NCBI GenBank assembly: GCA_025463515.1
Contig: JAODAQ010000031.1
Coordinates: forward strand, 1 to 42,208
Length of the DNA stretch: 42,208 bases
Direction: 5' to 3'
From: Rhodoglobus sp.
GTDB taxonomy: Bacteria > Actinomycetota > Actinomycetes > Actinomycetales > Microbacteriaceae
Part shown: positions 16,411-24,424 of the stretch, piece by piece
Position numbering within the stretch: position 1 is the first letter of the stretch
Layout of the letters: every line of letters starts with the position of its first letter
Made by a program: the position numbers and the translations under genes
Notes under the pieces: generated by a model
Database searches by the model: none
What the model was told of the DNA's origin: nothing
The model's input: the letters and a program-made list of their open reading frames with translations, nothing else

Positions 16411-18669
16411 CTAGCGCGACGCCCAGGCCACGGTCTCGTCGACCGCGCCGCCCTCGACCGCGAACTCCTCGCGGCCCGGCAGGCGCACCGTGGCGCGCAC
16501 CCCGGCCGGAACTTCGGCCCGAACCCGAAGCTCGCCCTCGGTGATCGACCACTGCACGGCCACCCGGCCGTGCCTCGTCTCGACCGCGGTCTCAGCCTCG
16601 GTGAGCCCCCCGCCGGGCTGCGGGGCGATCAGCACCTCGCCGTAGCCGGGGGTGAGCGGGCTGATCCCGCCGACAACGCGGTGCATCCAGTCGGCGACCG
16701 CGCCGAGGGCGTAGTGGTTGAACGACGTCATCTGGCCCGGGTTGATGCTGCCGTCGGGGAGCATCGCGTCCCAGCGCTCCCAGATCGTGGTGGCGCCCAT
16801 CGTCACCGGGTACAGCCACGACGGGCACTCCTCCTGCATGAGCAGGCGGTAGGCGTCGTCGACGTGGCCCGTCTGCGAGAGGGCGTCGCAGATGAACGGG
16901 GTACCGGCGAAGCCGGTGGAGATGAGGTAGCCGCTGGCCGCCGCGAGCTCGGCGAGGCGGTTGCCCGCGAACTCGCGGTCGGCGGGGCTCAGGATGTCGA
17001 AGACGATGGCGAGCGAGTAGACGGTGGTGCAATCGCTCAGGATGACGCCGGCATCGAGGTAGTGCTCGGTGAACGCGGCCCTCAGCCCGGCCGCGATCGC
17101 CGTGAACTCGACGACCTCGGGCTGGCGCCCCAGGGCTGCGGCAGCATCGGCGACGATCCGCGCCGAGTGGTACGCGCTGACTGTGGCCACCACTCCGGTA
17201 TCGGCCTTTGCCGCCGCCGGGTCCTCTGGCGGGGCATCCGGGTCCAGCCAGTCGCCGAACTGGAATCCCGTGTCCCACAGGCCGCTGGGCGAGAGCAGCG
17301 ACTGCACGTGCCGCACGTGGGCGGCCATCGAGTCGAACTGCGCCTCGAGCACCGCCGTGTCGCCGTAGGCCTCGTAGAGGTTCCACGGAACCCACACGCC
17401 CGCGTCGCTCCAGACGGCTGTGGACTCCTGCGCGGTGGTGATCTCCGCGGGGATGTCGAGGTACTTCAGCGGGTCGGGCACGACGTACGGGATCACCCCG
17501 TTCGCGTGGCTCTGCTCCAGCGCGACATCCAGCAGCCACTCCTTGAGGAAGGCCTCGACGTCGAACAGGTAGGCGGCCGTCGGTGCGAAGGCGGCGATGT
17601 CGCCCGTCCAGCCGAGGCGCTCGTCGCGCTGGGGGCAGTCGGTCGGCACGCTGAGGAAGTTGCTGCGCATGCCCCACACGACGTTCTCGTGGAACCTGTT
17701 CAGCAGCGGGTTCGACGACGCGAAAGTGCCCGTGCGCTGGAGCTCGGAGCCCACCGCGACGGCGGTGATGCTCTCCGCCGAGAGCTCCCCCGGCCACCCC
17801 GAGATCTCGGCGTACCGGAACCCGTGGAAGGTGAAGGTGGGCTCGAACTCGTCGAGCCCGCCGCTGAGGATGTAGCGGTCCGTCGCCAGCGCGCTGCGAA
17901 GCGGGCGGGTACCGAGCTCCCCGTGCTCGAGCACCTCGGCGTGGCGGATGACGATCTCGGCTCCGGCCGGCCCCTGCACCCGGGCGCGCACGAAGCCGAC
18001 GAGGTTCTGGCCGAAGTCGACCAGGGTGGCCCCCGAGGGCGACGTCGCGATGGTCACGGGCTCGACCTCGGCGAACCGGCGCACGGCCGGTCCCGTGTTC
18101 GGGGCCAGCGTGGCGAGGTCGAAGTCGAGCTCGTGCACGCCGGTCCAGCCGTCGGCGTCGAACCCCGGCTCCAGCCAGGCCGTGCCGTCGCGCCGGGCGT
18201 CGATCGTCTGCCCGTCGTAGAGGTCGTTGGCGGTGACGGCGCTCGGCCCCGACGTCCAGCTGTCATCGGTGCCGACCACCCCGACGTGCCCGTCCGCGTA
18301 GCGCACCTCCAGCTGCGCGAAGGCGCCGAGCGTGTCGCCGTAGATGCCGTTCTTTCCCGACCACCCGAGCCGGCCCCGGTACCAGCCGTTGCCCAGCGCG
18401 AGCCCGAGCACGTTCGAGCCAGCGAGGAGGCCGGTCACGTCGTACTCGCTGTAGCGCACGCGCCACTCGTAGCTCGTCCAGCCCGGGGTGAGGAGGTCGG
18501 GCGACACGCGCTGGCCGTTCAGCCAGGCCTCGACCACGCCGAGAGCGCTCAGGGTCAGCTTCGCCGCGACCACCTCGCCGTGCCCGCCGTCGAGAACGAA
18601 CTCGCGCCGGAGCAACGGCGCACCGTCGAAATCGAGGTCGGCGGCAATCATGCGGGCGTGCCAGTTCAT
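16411..18669 (-). CDS. Alpha-L-rhamnosidase, glycoside hydrolase family 78
   Basis: This 752-residue enzyme removes terminal L-rhamnose from glycosides. An N-terminal carbohydrate-binding region contains the family's GNGWYRGRLGW motif near residue 93. A beta-sandwich domain follows (to ~310), then the six-hairpin (alpha/alpha)6 catalytic barrel with DCPQRDERLGWTGD at residues 344-357, which holds acidic catalytic residues including Glu350. The late TTIWERWDAM and NHYALGAVADWMHRVVGG motifs are also typical. No signal peptide is seen, so it acts on imported rhamnosides. It is the last gene after a binding protein and two permeases. The ATG at 18669 starts MNWHARM; longer readings run through the permease in another frame. 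Confidence 0.95.
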   Translation of the reverse strand: MNWHARMIAADLDFDGAPLLRREFVLDGGHGEVVAAKLTLSALGVVEAWLNGQRVSPDLLTPGWTSYEWRVRYSEYDVTGLLAGSNVLGLALGNGWYRGRLGWSGKNGIYGDTLGAFAQLEVRYADGHVGVVGTDDSWTSGPSAVTANDLYDGQTIDARRDGTAWLEPGFDADGWTGVHELDFDLATLAPNTGPAVRRFAEVEPVTIATSPSGATLVDFGQNLVGFVRARVQGPAGAEIVIRHAEVLEHGELGTRPLRSALATDRYILSGGLDEFEPTFTFHGFRYAEISGWPGELSAESITAVAVGSELQRTGTFASSNPLLNRFHENVVWGMRSNFLSVPTDCPQRDERLGWTGDIAAFAPTAAYLFDVEAFLKEWLLDVALEQSHANGVIPYVVPDPLKYLDIPAEITTAQESTAVWSDAGVWVPWNLYEAYGDTAVLEAQFDSMAAHVRHVQSLLSPSGLWDTGFQFGDWLDPDAPPEDPAAAKADTGVVATVSAYHSARIVADAAAALGRQPEVVEFTAIAAGLRAAFTEHYLDAGVILSDCTTVYSLAIVFDILSPADREFAGNRLAELAAASGYLISTGFAGTPFICDALSQTGHVDDAYRLLMQEECPSWLYPVTMGATTIWERWDAMLPDGSINPGQMTSFNHYALGAVADWMHRVVGGISPLTPGYGEVLIAPQPGGGLTEAETAVETRHGRVAVQWSITEGELRVRAEVPAGVRATVRLPGREEFAVEGGAVDETVAWASR

Positions 18670-18704
18670 GTGGTTCCTGTCGAGTTGAGGCGAGAAAAGC
18701 GCGG

Positions 18705-19538
18705 TCAGCCTTTGACTGCGCCGCTGGTGAGGCCGGCGACGATCTGCCGGTTGAAGAAGATGAAGGCCACGAGCGGCGGGATGGTGATGAGCAGCATGTC
18801 CATGAACAGCAGGTTCGGGAAGCTCATGTTCTGCCCTTGGAACTGGTACAGGGTCAGCTGCACTGTCGCGTTCTCCGACCCGGGCAGGAAGTAGAGCGGC
18901 CCGCTGAAGTCGTTGAACACGAACACCGACTGCACGACGATCACGGTGACCATCACAGGCCGCAGCAGCGGCACGATCACCAGGAAGAAGAGCCGGATCG
19001 GGCCCGCGCCGTCGATGATCGCGGCCTCGTCGAGCTCCTTCGGGATCGTGCCGACGAAGGCCCGGAACAGGAGGATGCAGAACGACAGCCCGAAGGTTGC
19101 CTCGATCAGGATCATCCCGGGCATGGTCTTGAACAGGCCGATGCCCTGCAGCAGCCAGATCGTGGGCACGACGGCCGGCGGCACGATGAGCCCGGCCAGG
19201 ATGAGGAAGTTGGCCACCGGGTTGATGCGGCTTCGCTTGCGCTGCAGCACGTAGCCGACCATGGCCGACACGACGACCATGAGGGCGACCGAGCCCACGG
19301 TGAGGATCGCGCTGTTCAGGAACGCGCGCCAGATCAGGCCGTCGCCGGCTGCGAGCACCGCGACCAGGTTCTCGAAGAACTGCCACTGAGTGGGCAGCGA
19401 GAATGACTGGTCGGATGCCTCGGTCGAGGTCTTCGACGCCTGCAGCACCACGAACGCGAACGGCACGAGGAAGACGCCCACTGAGACGGTGATCGCGATG
19501 ATGCCCACAGTCCACTTGCGGGCGCGCTGGCGCTTCAC
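18705..19538 (-). CDS. Carbohydrate ABC transporter permease (MalG/AraQ type)
   Basis: This 277-residue permease of the module-3 importer has a first helix near residues 10-30, an EAA loop (ELDEAAIIDGAGPIRLFFL) and the ...TSGAVKG tail. I chose the GTG at 19538 because it overlaps the stop of the partner permease as GTGA; no ATG lies near the start of the conserved sequence. It is followed by the rhamnosidase gene after 35 bases, so a rhamnoside is the likely cargo. Confidence 0.92.
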   Translation of the reverse strand: MKRQRARKWTVGIIAITVSVGVFLVPFAFVVLQASKTSTEASDQSFSLPTQWQFFENLVAVLAAGDGLIWRAFLNSAILTVGSVALMVVVSAMVGYVLQRKRSRINPVANFLILAGLIVPPAVVPTIWLLQGIGLFKTMPGMILIEATFGLSFCILLFRAFVGTIPKELDEAAIIDGAGPIRLFFLVIVPLLRPVMVTVIVVQSVFVFNDFSGPLYFLPGSENATVQLTLYQFQGQNMSFPNLLFMDMLLITIPPLVAFIFFNRQIVAGLTSGAVKG

Positions 19539-20425
19539 AGCTCGACCGGCCTTCTGTTGATGAAGTACGAGATCGGCACCATGATCGCGGTCACGACGAT
19601 GAACAGCACGACGTTGCCCGCGGTCGAGAGGCCGTAGAACCCCGCCTGGTACTGCTTGTAGATGACCGACGCGATCACGTCGCTCGTGAAGCCGGGGCCG
19701 CCCCCGGTGGTGGCCCAGATCAGGTCGAACGACCGCAGCCCGCCGATCAGCGAGAGGATGATGACGGTGCCGGTCGCGGCCCGTGACAGCGGGATGGTGA
19801 TGGTGCGCAGGATGCGCCAGGGGCTGGCGCCGTCCATCCGTGCCGCCTCGTAGTACTCGGTCGGGATCGCGACGATGCCCGCCATGAAGATCAGGGTCGC
19901 GATGCCCACGCCCTTCCAGACGTCGACGCCGGCGATCGTGAACAGGGCGAGGGCCGGATCCGTGAACCAGCCCGGCTGCGGCAGGCCGAAGAACCCGAGG
20001 ATGCCGTTGACGAGCCCGTGGAAGGGGTCGAGCAGCGACTTGAACATGATGCCGACGCCGATCGTGGAGATCAGCACCGGGAAGAACACGACCGCCCGGA
20101 GGTAGCCGCGCCCGAGGATGGGCGAGGTCAGCAGCACGGCGAGTGCGAACCCGATCACGACCTTCAGCCCGGAGGTGAGGAAGCCGTAGATGAAGGTGTG
20201 GAGGAACGCGTTGTAGAGCTGAGGGTCTTGGAAGAACGTGACGAAGTTGGCGAGGCCGACGAACTGAACACTGAACAGTGACCAGCGGGTGAGCGAGAAG
20301 TAGAACGACGCGAACGTCGGAACGGCGAAGAACACGAAGTAGAGCGCGGCCGCCGGGATGTAGAACCACGACGGGTACGTCGATCTCATCTTCTTGCGGG
20401 GTGGCGCGAGGGCTGCCGTCGTCAT
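19535..20425 (-). CDS. Carbohydrate ABC transporter permease (MalF/UgpA type)
   Basis: This 296-residue permease has a basic, proline-containing N-terminus, a first helix near residues 20-42, FSLTRWSLF and the EAA loop (YYEAARMDGASPWRILRTI, then PLSRA). It lies 77 bases after the module-3 binding-protein gene and is coupled to the second permease. Together they should form the membrane channel of a rhamnoside importer driven by an ATPase encoded elsewhere. Confidence 0.93.
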   Translation of the reverse strand: MTTAALAPPRKKMRSTYPSWFYIPAAALYFVFFAVPTFASFYFSLTRWSLFSVQFVGLANFVTFFQDPQLYNAFLHTFIYGFLTSGLKVVIGFALAVLLTSPILGRGYLRAVVFFPVLISTIGVGIMFKSLLDPFHGLVNGILGFFGLPQPGWFTDPALALFTIAGVDVWKGVGIATLIFMAGIVAIPTEYYEAARMDGASPWRILRTITIPLSRAATGTVIILSLIGGLRSFDLIWATTGGGPGFTSDVIASVIYKQYQAGFYGLSTAGNVVLFIVVTAIMVPISYFINRRPVEL

Positions 20426-20502
20426 GTCGTGATCTCCGTCGTCATTGTCGGGATGGAAGGCGGGGCCGCCGCACGAGCGCGCGGCCCCGCCCTGTCAGAG
20501 GT

Positions 20503-21831
20503 CTACCAGCCCGGGAGTCCGAGCTGCTGCGCCTGTGCCTTCACGTCATTGTCGTAGAGCCCGGCCCCGGCCTCGGCCGTGGTGATGCCGGAGCCCACCT
20601 CGACGAGGATCTTCTCGAGGTTCGGCCCCTTCACCGGCGACAGGAACTCGAGCGCCGGGCTGGTCTTGCCTGCGTCCTGGTAGGCGAGCTCGTCGGCGAC
20701 CAGGGCGGGCGCGTCATCCGGAACCTTGCAGGTGCTGATCGCGTACGGACCGGCAGCCACCGCGGCCGAGTTCTGCACGTCGCAGCCGGCCGGCGAGTTG
20801 ATGAAGGCCAGGAACTTCTTCGCGGCCTCCAGCTTGGCGCCGGTCGTGCTCTTCGGGATGTAGGCGGCGTTCGAGATCCAGACAGTCGCCTGCGAGTCCC
20901 CCGCGTCCGACGGCATCGCGAAGTAGCCGATGTCGTCCACGTTGTCCGGGTTGTTCTGGATGACGTTGCCGATGACGGCCGTGATCATCGGGTACTGGGC
21001 GGCCTCGCCGGTCGCGAGGAGCTTGAGCGCGTCGACGTTCGTGAGCGAGGCGAAGTCCTCGTTCAGGAGCCCGAGCTCGTGCACCTCCGCGGTGTGCTCG
21101 AACGCGGCGAAGGCCGGGGCATCCGCGTACTTGGCCTTGTTGTTGGTGTAGTCGTCGGCCCAGTTCGCGTCTGCCGCAGCCACGTTGGCGAAGTCGGCGA
21201 GCACGAACAGCTGGCTCGTCCAGGTGTCTCCGTAGGACTGCAGGATCGGGATGATCCCCGCCGCCTTGATCGCCTGGCTGTTGCTGATGAACTCGTCCCA
21301 GGTGTCGGGAACCTCGAGCCCGAGCTGCTCGTAGACCTTCTTGTTGTACATCACGCCGCCGTTGAACGTCGATCCCCACGGGGTGCCGTACAGCCCGTTG
21401 TCGGTGCTGACGGTCACCTTGAAGTCGTCCGTGAGGTCGGCGACCCACGGCTCGTCGTCGAGCGGCTGCAGGGTCGAGTCGGGGTTGAGCGCCTGGAGCA
21501 GCGAACCGGAGTTGTAGAAGAAGACGTCGGACATCGTGCCGGTGGAGAGCTGGGTCTTGATGAGGTTGTCGCCCTCGGTCCCGGTCGGCCGCTGGTCGAC
21601 CTTGACGGTGATGTCCGGGTTCTCGGCCATGAAGGCGTCGGCGAGTCCGTCGGCCAGCGCGATGGAGGCCGCGTCGTTGCCGCCGGCGAGGAAGGAGATC
21701 GACGTCGCGCCGCCCGAGTCGCCGGCGGGCGCGCAACCGGCGAGGCCGATGCCCAGCAGTGTCACACCGCCGATCGCTGCAAGTCGGAAGGCCGATCGCT
21801 GGAGCGTGGTTCCCTGGTGCTTTCTCAACAT
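20503..21831 (-). CDS. Extracellular sugar-binding lipoprotein of ABC importer
   Basis: This 442-residue family 1 solute-binding protein has a basic start, a hydrophobic helix and a lipobox ending in Cys33 (GLAGCA), then a Gly/Ser linker and a SISFLAGGNDAAS first strand. I chose the ATG at 21831 (MLRKHQG) because AAAGGA lies about seven bases before it; an ATG five codons upstream lacks a site. It heads the module with the GH78 rhamnosidase, so a rhamnose-containing oligosaccharide is the likely ligand. Two operator palindromes and a promoter lie upstream, shared with the divergent LacI gene. Confidence 0.92.
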   Translation of the reverse strand: MLRKHQGTTLQRSAFRLAAIGGVTLLGIGLAGCAPAGDSGGATSISFLAGGNDAASIALADGLADAFMAENPDITVKVDQRPTGTEGDNLIKTQLSTGTMSDVFFYNSGSLLQALNPDSTLQPLDDEPWVADLTDDFKVTVSTDNGLYGTPWGSTFNGGVMYNKKVYEQLGLEVPDTWDEFISNSQAIKAAGIIPILQSYGDTWTSQLFVLADFANVAAADANWADDYTNNKAKYADAPAFAAFEHTAEVHELGLLNEDFASLTNVDALKLLATGEAAQYPMITAVIGNVIQNNPDNVDDIGYFAMPSDAGDSQATVWISNAAYIPKSTTGAKLEAAKKFLAFINSPAGCDVQNSAAVAAGPYAISTCKVPDDAPALVADELAYQDAGKTSPALEFLSPVKGPNLEKILVEVGSGITTAEAGAGLYDNDVKAQAQQLGLPGW

Positions 21832-21877
21832 TGAGAGTCCTTTCAAGGGGTACTTGGTGAGGGAAGTGCGGCAAAAC

Positions 21878-21891
21878 GTAGAGCGATCTAC
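21878..21891. promoter_or_regulatory. LacI-type operator, copy near +10 of the rhamnoside operon
   Basis: Inverted repeat GTAGA-N4-TCTAC, the same arms as the 21917-21934 palindrome. It falls just downstream of the predicted transcription start of the minus-strand operon. Confidence 0.6.
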
Positions 21892-21905
21892 ATTCGCTGG
21901 GTACG

Positions 21906-21934
21906 ATTATGCACGTTTGTAGACCCTTCTACAA
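21906..21934 (-). promoter_or_regulatory. Probable promoter of the rhamnoside operon
   Basis: On the minus strand TTGTAG (21929-21934), a 17-base spacer and CATAAT (21906-21911). It overlaps the perfect operator. Confidence 0.55.
21917..21934. promoter_or_regulatory. LacI-type operator shared by both divergent promoters
   Basis: Perfect inverted repeat TTGTAGA-N4-TCTACAA. Each TTGTAG arm is also spaced as the -35 box of one of the two divergent promoters, so a single bound repressor would hide both. Confidence 0.7.
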
Positions 21935-21945
21935 CCCGCTACTAT
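21917..21945 (+). promoter_or_regulatory. Probable promoter of the second LacI-type gene
   Basis: On the plus strand TTGTAG (21917-21922), a 17-base spacer and TACTAT (21940-21945), about 58 bases before the start codon. It overlaps the same operator, so autoregulation is likely. Confidence 0.55.
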
Positions 21946-22002
21946 CAAAAAATCCGCGACAGGGCGGAATCACGTGCAAAGCCGCGCTGCGGCGGAGGAT
22001 CA

Positions 22003-23031
22003 ATGGCCAAACCCGGCGAACGCGCGGCGACCATCGAGGATGTCGCTCGCGCCGCCGGGGTGTCCCGCGCCGCCGTGTCGAAGGTGCTGCGCAATGCCTA
22101 CGGCGTGAGCGAGGGGATGCGCCAGCGCGTCGGCGACGCCATCGAGGAGCTGCACTACCGCCCCAGCGTCGCCGCCAGGGCGATGCGGGGGTCGAGCTTC
22201 ACGCTCGGAATCGAGATACCCGACTTCGGGAATCCCTTCTTTGCCAAGGTGCTCCTGGGCGCCACCGGCGCCCTCGTGGGCACGAACTACCAGCTGATCA
22301 TCGCTCCCGCCGAGGCAGGAAACCGGGTCGGCTACCGGGCGATCGAAGCCTTGGTCGACCAACAGGTCGACGGTGTGATCGGGGTGGCCCCGCTCGTCAC
22401 GCGGGAGTGGCTGGAGAGCATTGCCGAGCGGACCCCCGTCGTCATGTTCGGCCGCCACGACCTCTCCGACGCGTACGACACCGTGGCCGGCGATGACGAG
22501 CGCGGCACGCTCGCGATCATGAACCACCTCTTCGAGCTCGGCCACGACGACGTGCTCCACCTCACCATCGACGTCGTCGAGAGCGAGCAGCGCTCGCACA
22601 CTCCGCACGAGGTGCGGCTGAGCACTTACCTCCGCGCGATGGAGGATTCCGGGCGCAGCGAGCACATCCGCGTCGCCAAGGTCGGCGACAGCGAGGACTT
22701 CGCCGGCTTCGCGCTCCGCTTCCTGCGCGACGCGGTCGCGACCGGTACCGCCCCCACCGCGATCTTCGCCGCCCACGACGAGCTCGCACTGGCCGTGCTG
22801 GGCGCCATCACCGAACTCGGAGTGGACATCTCGGTGGTGGGCTACGACGATGTGCCGATGGCGGCCCACCCCAAGGTCTCCCTCACCTCGGTCGACCAGA
22901 AGGGCCAGGAGATGGGCGGCCGCGCGATCGAGATGCTCCTCGAGCGCGTCCAGGGGCGCACCGAGGCCGTGCACGAGACGTACCAGCCCGACTTGATGGT
23001 CCGGGGGACAACGCGGGCGCCGCGGGGGTAG
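22003..23031 (+). CDS. LacI-family transcriptional repressor (module 3)
   Basis: This 342-residue repressor has an N-terminal helix-turn-helix (TIEDVARAAGVSRAAVSKVL, residues 10-29) and hinge (LHYRPSVAARAM). A sensor domain with the usual PDFGNPFF strand and the late SVVGYDDVPMAAHP and SLTSVDQKGQEMG motifs follows. The ATG at 22003 is preceded by GGAGG at four bases. It is divergent from the rhamnoside-importer operon and very probably controls it through the GTAGA-N4-TCTAC palindromes. The effector is probably rhamnose or a rhamnoside. It is the last chromosomal gene before the tRNA-linked island. Confidence 0.93.
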   Translation: MAKPGERAATIEDVARAAGVSRAAVSKVLRNAYGVSEGMRQRVGDAIEELHYRPSVAARAMRGSSFTLGIEIPDFGNPFFAKVLLGATGALVGTNYQLIIAPAEAGNRVGYRAIEALVDQQVDGVIGVAPLVTREWLESIAERTPVVMFGRHDLSDAYDTVAGDDERGTLAIMNHLFELGHDDVLHLTIDVVESEQRSHTPHEVRLSTYLRAMEDSGRSEHIRVAKVGDSEDFAGFALRFLRDAVATGTAPTAIFAAHDELALAVLGAITELGVDISVVGYDDVPMAAHPKVSLTSVDQKGQEMGGRAIEMLLERVQGRTEAVHETYQPDLMVRGTTRAPRG

Positions 23032-23047
23032 TGGCCGTTGAACAGAA

Positions 23048-23074
23048 AGAGACCGCCCTCATGGGGCGGTCTCT
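23048..23074 (-). terminator. Rho-independent terminator, probably the original tRNA-Ser terminator
   Basis: A perfect 11-bp stem (AGAGACCGCCC and its complement) with a five-base loop. Read on the minus strand it is followed by a T-rich TTTCTGTT, so it stops minus-strand transcription. It lies nine bases past the 24-bp copy of the tRNA 3' end. This fits the terminator of the tRNA-Ser gene before the island entered. It now sits at the far end of the island's minus-strand genes. Confidence 0.8.
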
Positions 23075-23082
23075 ATCTCAGA

Positions 23083-23106
23083 GCGGAACCGGTGGGATTT
23101 GAACCC
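23083..23106. repeat. Left attachment repeat (copy of tRNA-Ser 3' end)
   Basis: 24 bases identical to 30555-30578, covering part of the T-arm, the 3' acceptor strand, the discriminator base and the first C of CCA. The identity ends sharply on both sides. This is the usual trace of site-specific insertion at a tRNA 3' end. Confidence 0.9.
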
Positions 23107-23268
23107 GAATGGGTCAGCTCAAAGTGATCACAGAGGTACGAGCAGTCCGGTATTGGCGCAGATGCGGTCCGACCTGAGGTCTCCCTCGATCACTGAACCT
23201 TCGTCGGGTTGTGGGCAAACCGTGGGCACGCTTCTCGGCTTTGTCAGCCGGCACCATTCGTTTCGCCG
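23107..23268. other. Left island margin without a recognisable gene
   Basis: No convincing coding sequence or hairpin is visible. It holds two direct GTGGGCA motifs (23211-23217 and 23222-23228) that resemble one near the right island end. Confidence 0.5.
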
Positions 23269-24282
23269 CTACGTGGGCTCGGAAGACTTCGCCTGCTCAG
23301 CAAGCGCGATGTCAGTCTTGCCCACATAGTCGGGGTTGTAGTGCCGCTCTCTGTGGATCCCGCCTCGTGTTGTCATGAGGGTGTAGTCGTTGGCTCCCAG
23401 CCTGATCGCCGCGTCGACGACAAACAGATAGCTGGCCCGATAATGCTCAGCGGTCACGGCTTCAAAACGTATGTTCGGCTTGGGTGCACTGTCGCTCGCG
23501 AAGTACCAGACGCGAGGGGTCACTGCATCGAAGTATGAGTAGCGCTGCAGGTCGATTCCGAGAGCACCGAGACGGGTGAGATCGTCCAGGGCCTGGATCC
23601 ACTCCTGGAACTTTTCGAGTTTTCTTCCACCCTCCCGACCAAGCATGTCCCGAAGGTCGAAGGTCGAAGGAAAGAAGCTGGGTTTGGTCTTGAAGATGGA
23701 GTCCCATCCGGTGACCGATTTCCGTGACTCGTATTCCTTCACGATCAAGTCGAAAGCTAGCCGCAGGCGGAAAAGCCCTGCAACGAGATCACCGCTCTGG
23801 AAATGCTTGTCAGCGTCTTCGATCAGACCACGCGCCTGTTCATCCTGCACGAACAGCAGCATCGACACCTGTTCTAGTGAAGTGCCGAATGCAAGTTCGA
23901 TGACCGTGTTGACCAACGTCGCGGCCACATCAAAGTGGCGTCTCAGGGTCTCGTCCCTCACTTGGTTGCCGTGATGCTTGAATCCAACTCGGGCACTATT
24001 GAGGGCAAGAGCAGCGGCTCGTAGGCCGAGTAGCTCTGCGGGACTTCCGAGTTTCTCGGCTGTTGCGTCGTAAAGCTTGTCGAAATCTGGCCGATTGGGA
24101 AGCGCCACGTTCAAGTGCTCTGCAGCGGCGTGTAGAGCAGCCTCCATCACGTCCTGCATCGAATTGATCGCGAGCGAATTGATGGGAGGAGGGGCTTCTG
24201 CGGCTTCCGCAGTCGCGAGAAGCTGATATCGAATCAAGCTGAGACGCTCAGCTTCAGGCTCAGTCAGGCCGGGCAGTGACAC
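23269..24282 (-). CDS. Unrecognised protein with HEPN-like RxxxxH motif
   Basis: I do not recognise the family with certainty. The protein is about 337 residues and mostly alpha-helical in its first 230. It carries LNSARVGFKHHGN, in which R98-x4-H103 fits the HEPN ribonuclease motif at the end of a helix, after a block of helices. The last ~100 residues look mixed alpha/beta. I chose the GTG at 24282, which has GGAGG six bases before it; an upstream ATG at 24360 would add 26 residues of low-complexity start. HEPN proteins cut RNA in toxin-antitoxin and abortive-infection systems; that role here is inference. It is the last gene of the island and follows the HIRAN gene after 142 bases with two 15-base repeats. 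Confidence 0.6.
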   Translation of the reverse strand: MSLPGLTEPEAERLSLIRYQLLATAEAAEAPPPINSLAINSMQDVMEAALHAAAEHLNVALPNRPDFDKLYDATAEKLGSPAELLGLRAAALALNSARVGFKHHGNQVRDETLRRHFDVAATLVNTVIELAFGTSLEQVSMLLFVQDEQARGLIEDADKHFQSGDLVAGLFRLRLAFDLIVKEYESRKSVTGWDSIFKTKPSFFPSTFDLRDMLGREGGRKLEKFQEWIQALDDLTRLGALGIDLQRYSYFDAVTPRVWYFASDSAPKPNIRFEAVTAEHYRASYLFVVDAAIRLGANDYTLMTTRGGIHRERHYNPDYVGKTDIALAEQAKSSEPT

Positions 24283-24326
24283 TTCATACCTCCGCTTCAA
24301 CTCATGCACAGAATGTGCCCCTGGTT

Positions 24327-24411
24327 CCGACGGCCTACGGAATGGAGCCCCAGGTGGCACTGCTGACGACGTCTGCTAGGCATACGTGGCGCGTGCCCGA
24401 CGGCTTACGGA
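24327..24411. repeat. Pair of 15-base direct repeats upstream of the HEPN-like gene
   Basis: CCGACGGCCTACGGA (24327-24341) and CCGACGGCTTACGGA (24397-24411) differ at one base and lie 70 bases apart in the only long gap of the island operon. They could be regulator-binding sites; no partner is known. Confidence 0.45.
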
Positions 24412-24424
24412 CTCGCCCGTCCTT

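Noticed and set aside
16570-18894. Plus-strand reading of 774 residues
   Set aside because: It is the complement of the GH78 rhamnosidase gene, whose catalytic motifs are unmistakable.
18705-20369. Single 554-residue reading joining both module-3 permeases
   Set aside because: The first half is an out-of-frame shadow of the upstream permease. The true gene starts at the GTG at 19538 with the GTGA overlap.
23107-23268. Integrase remnant at the left island end
   Set aside because: I looked for tyrosine-integrase end motifs on both strands and found none that could be defended.
23099-23538. Plus-strand readings near the left island end
   Set aside because: They have no domain pattern and lie partly over the repeat and partly opposite the HEPN-like gene.
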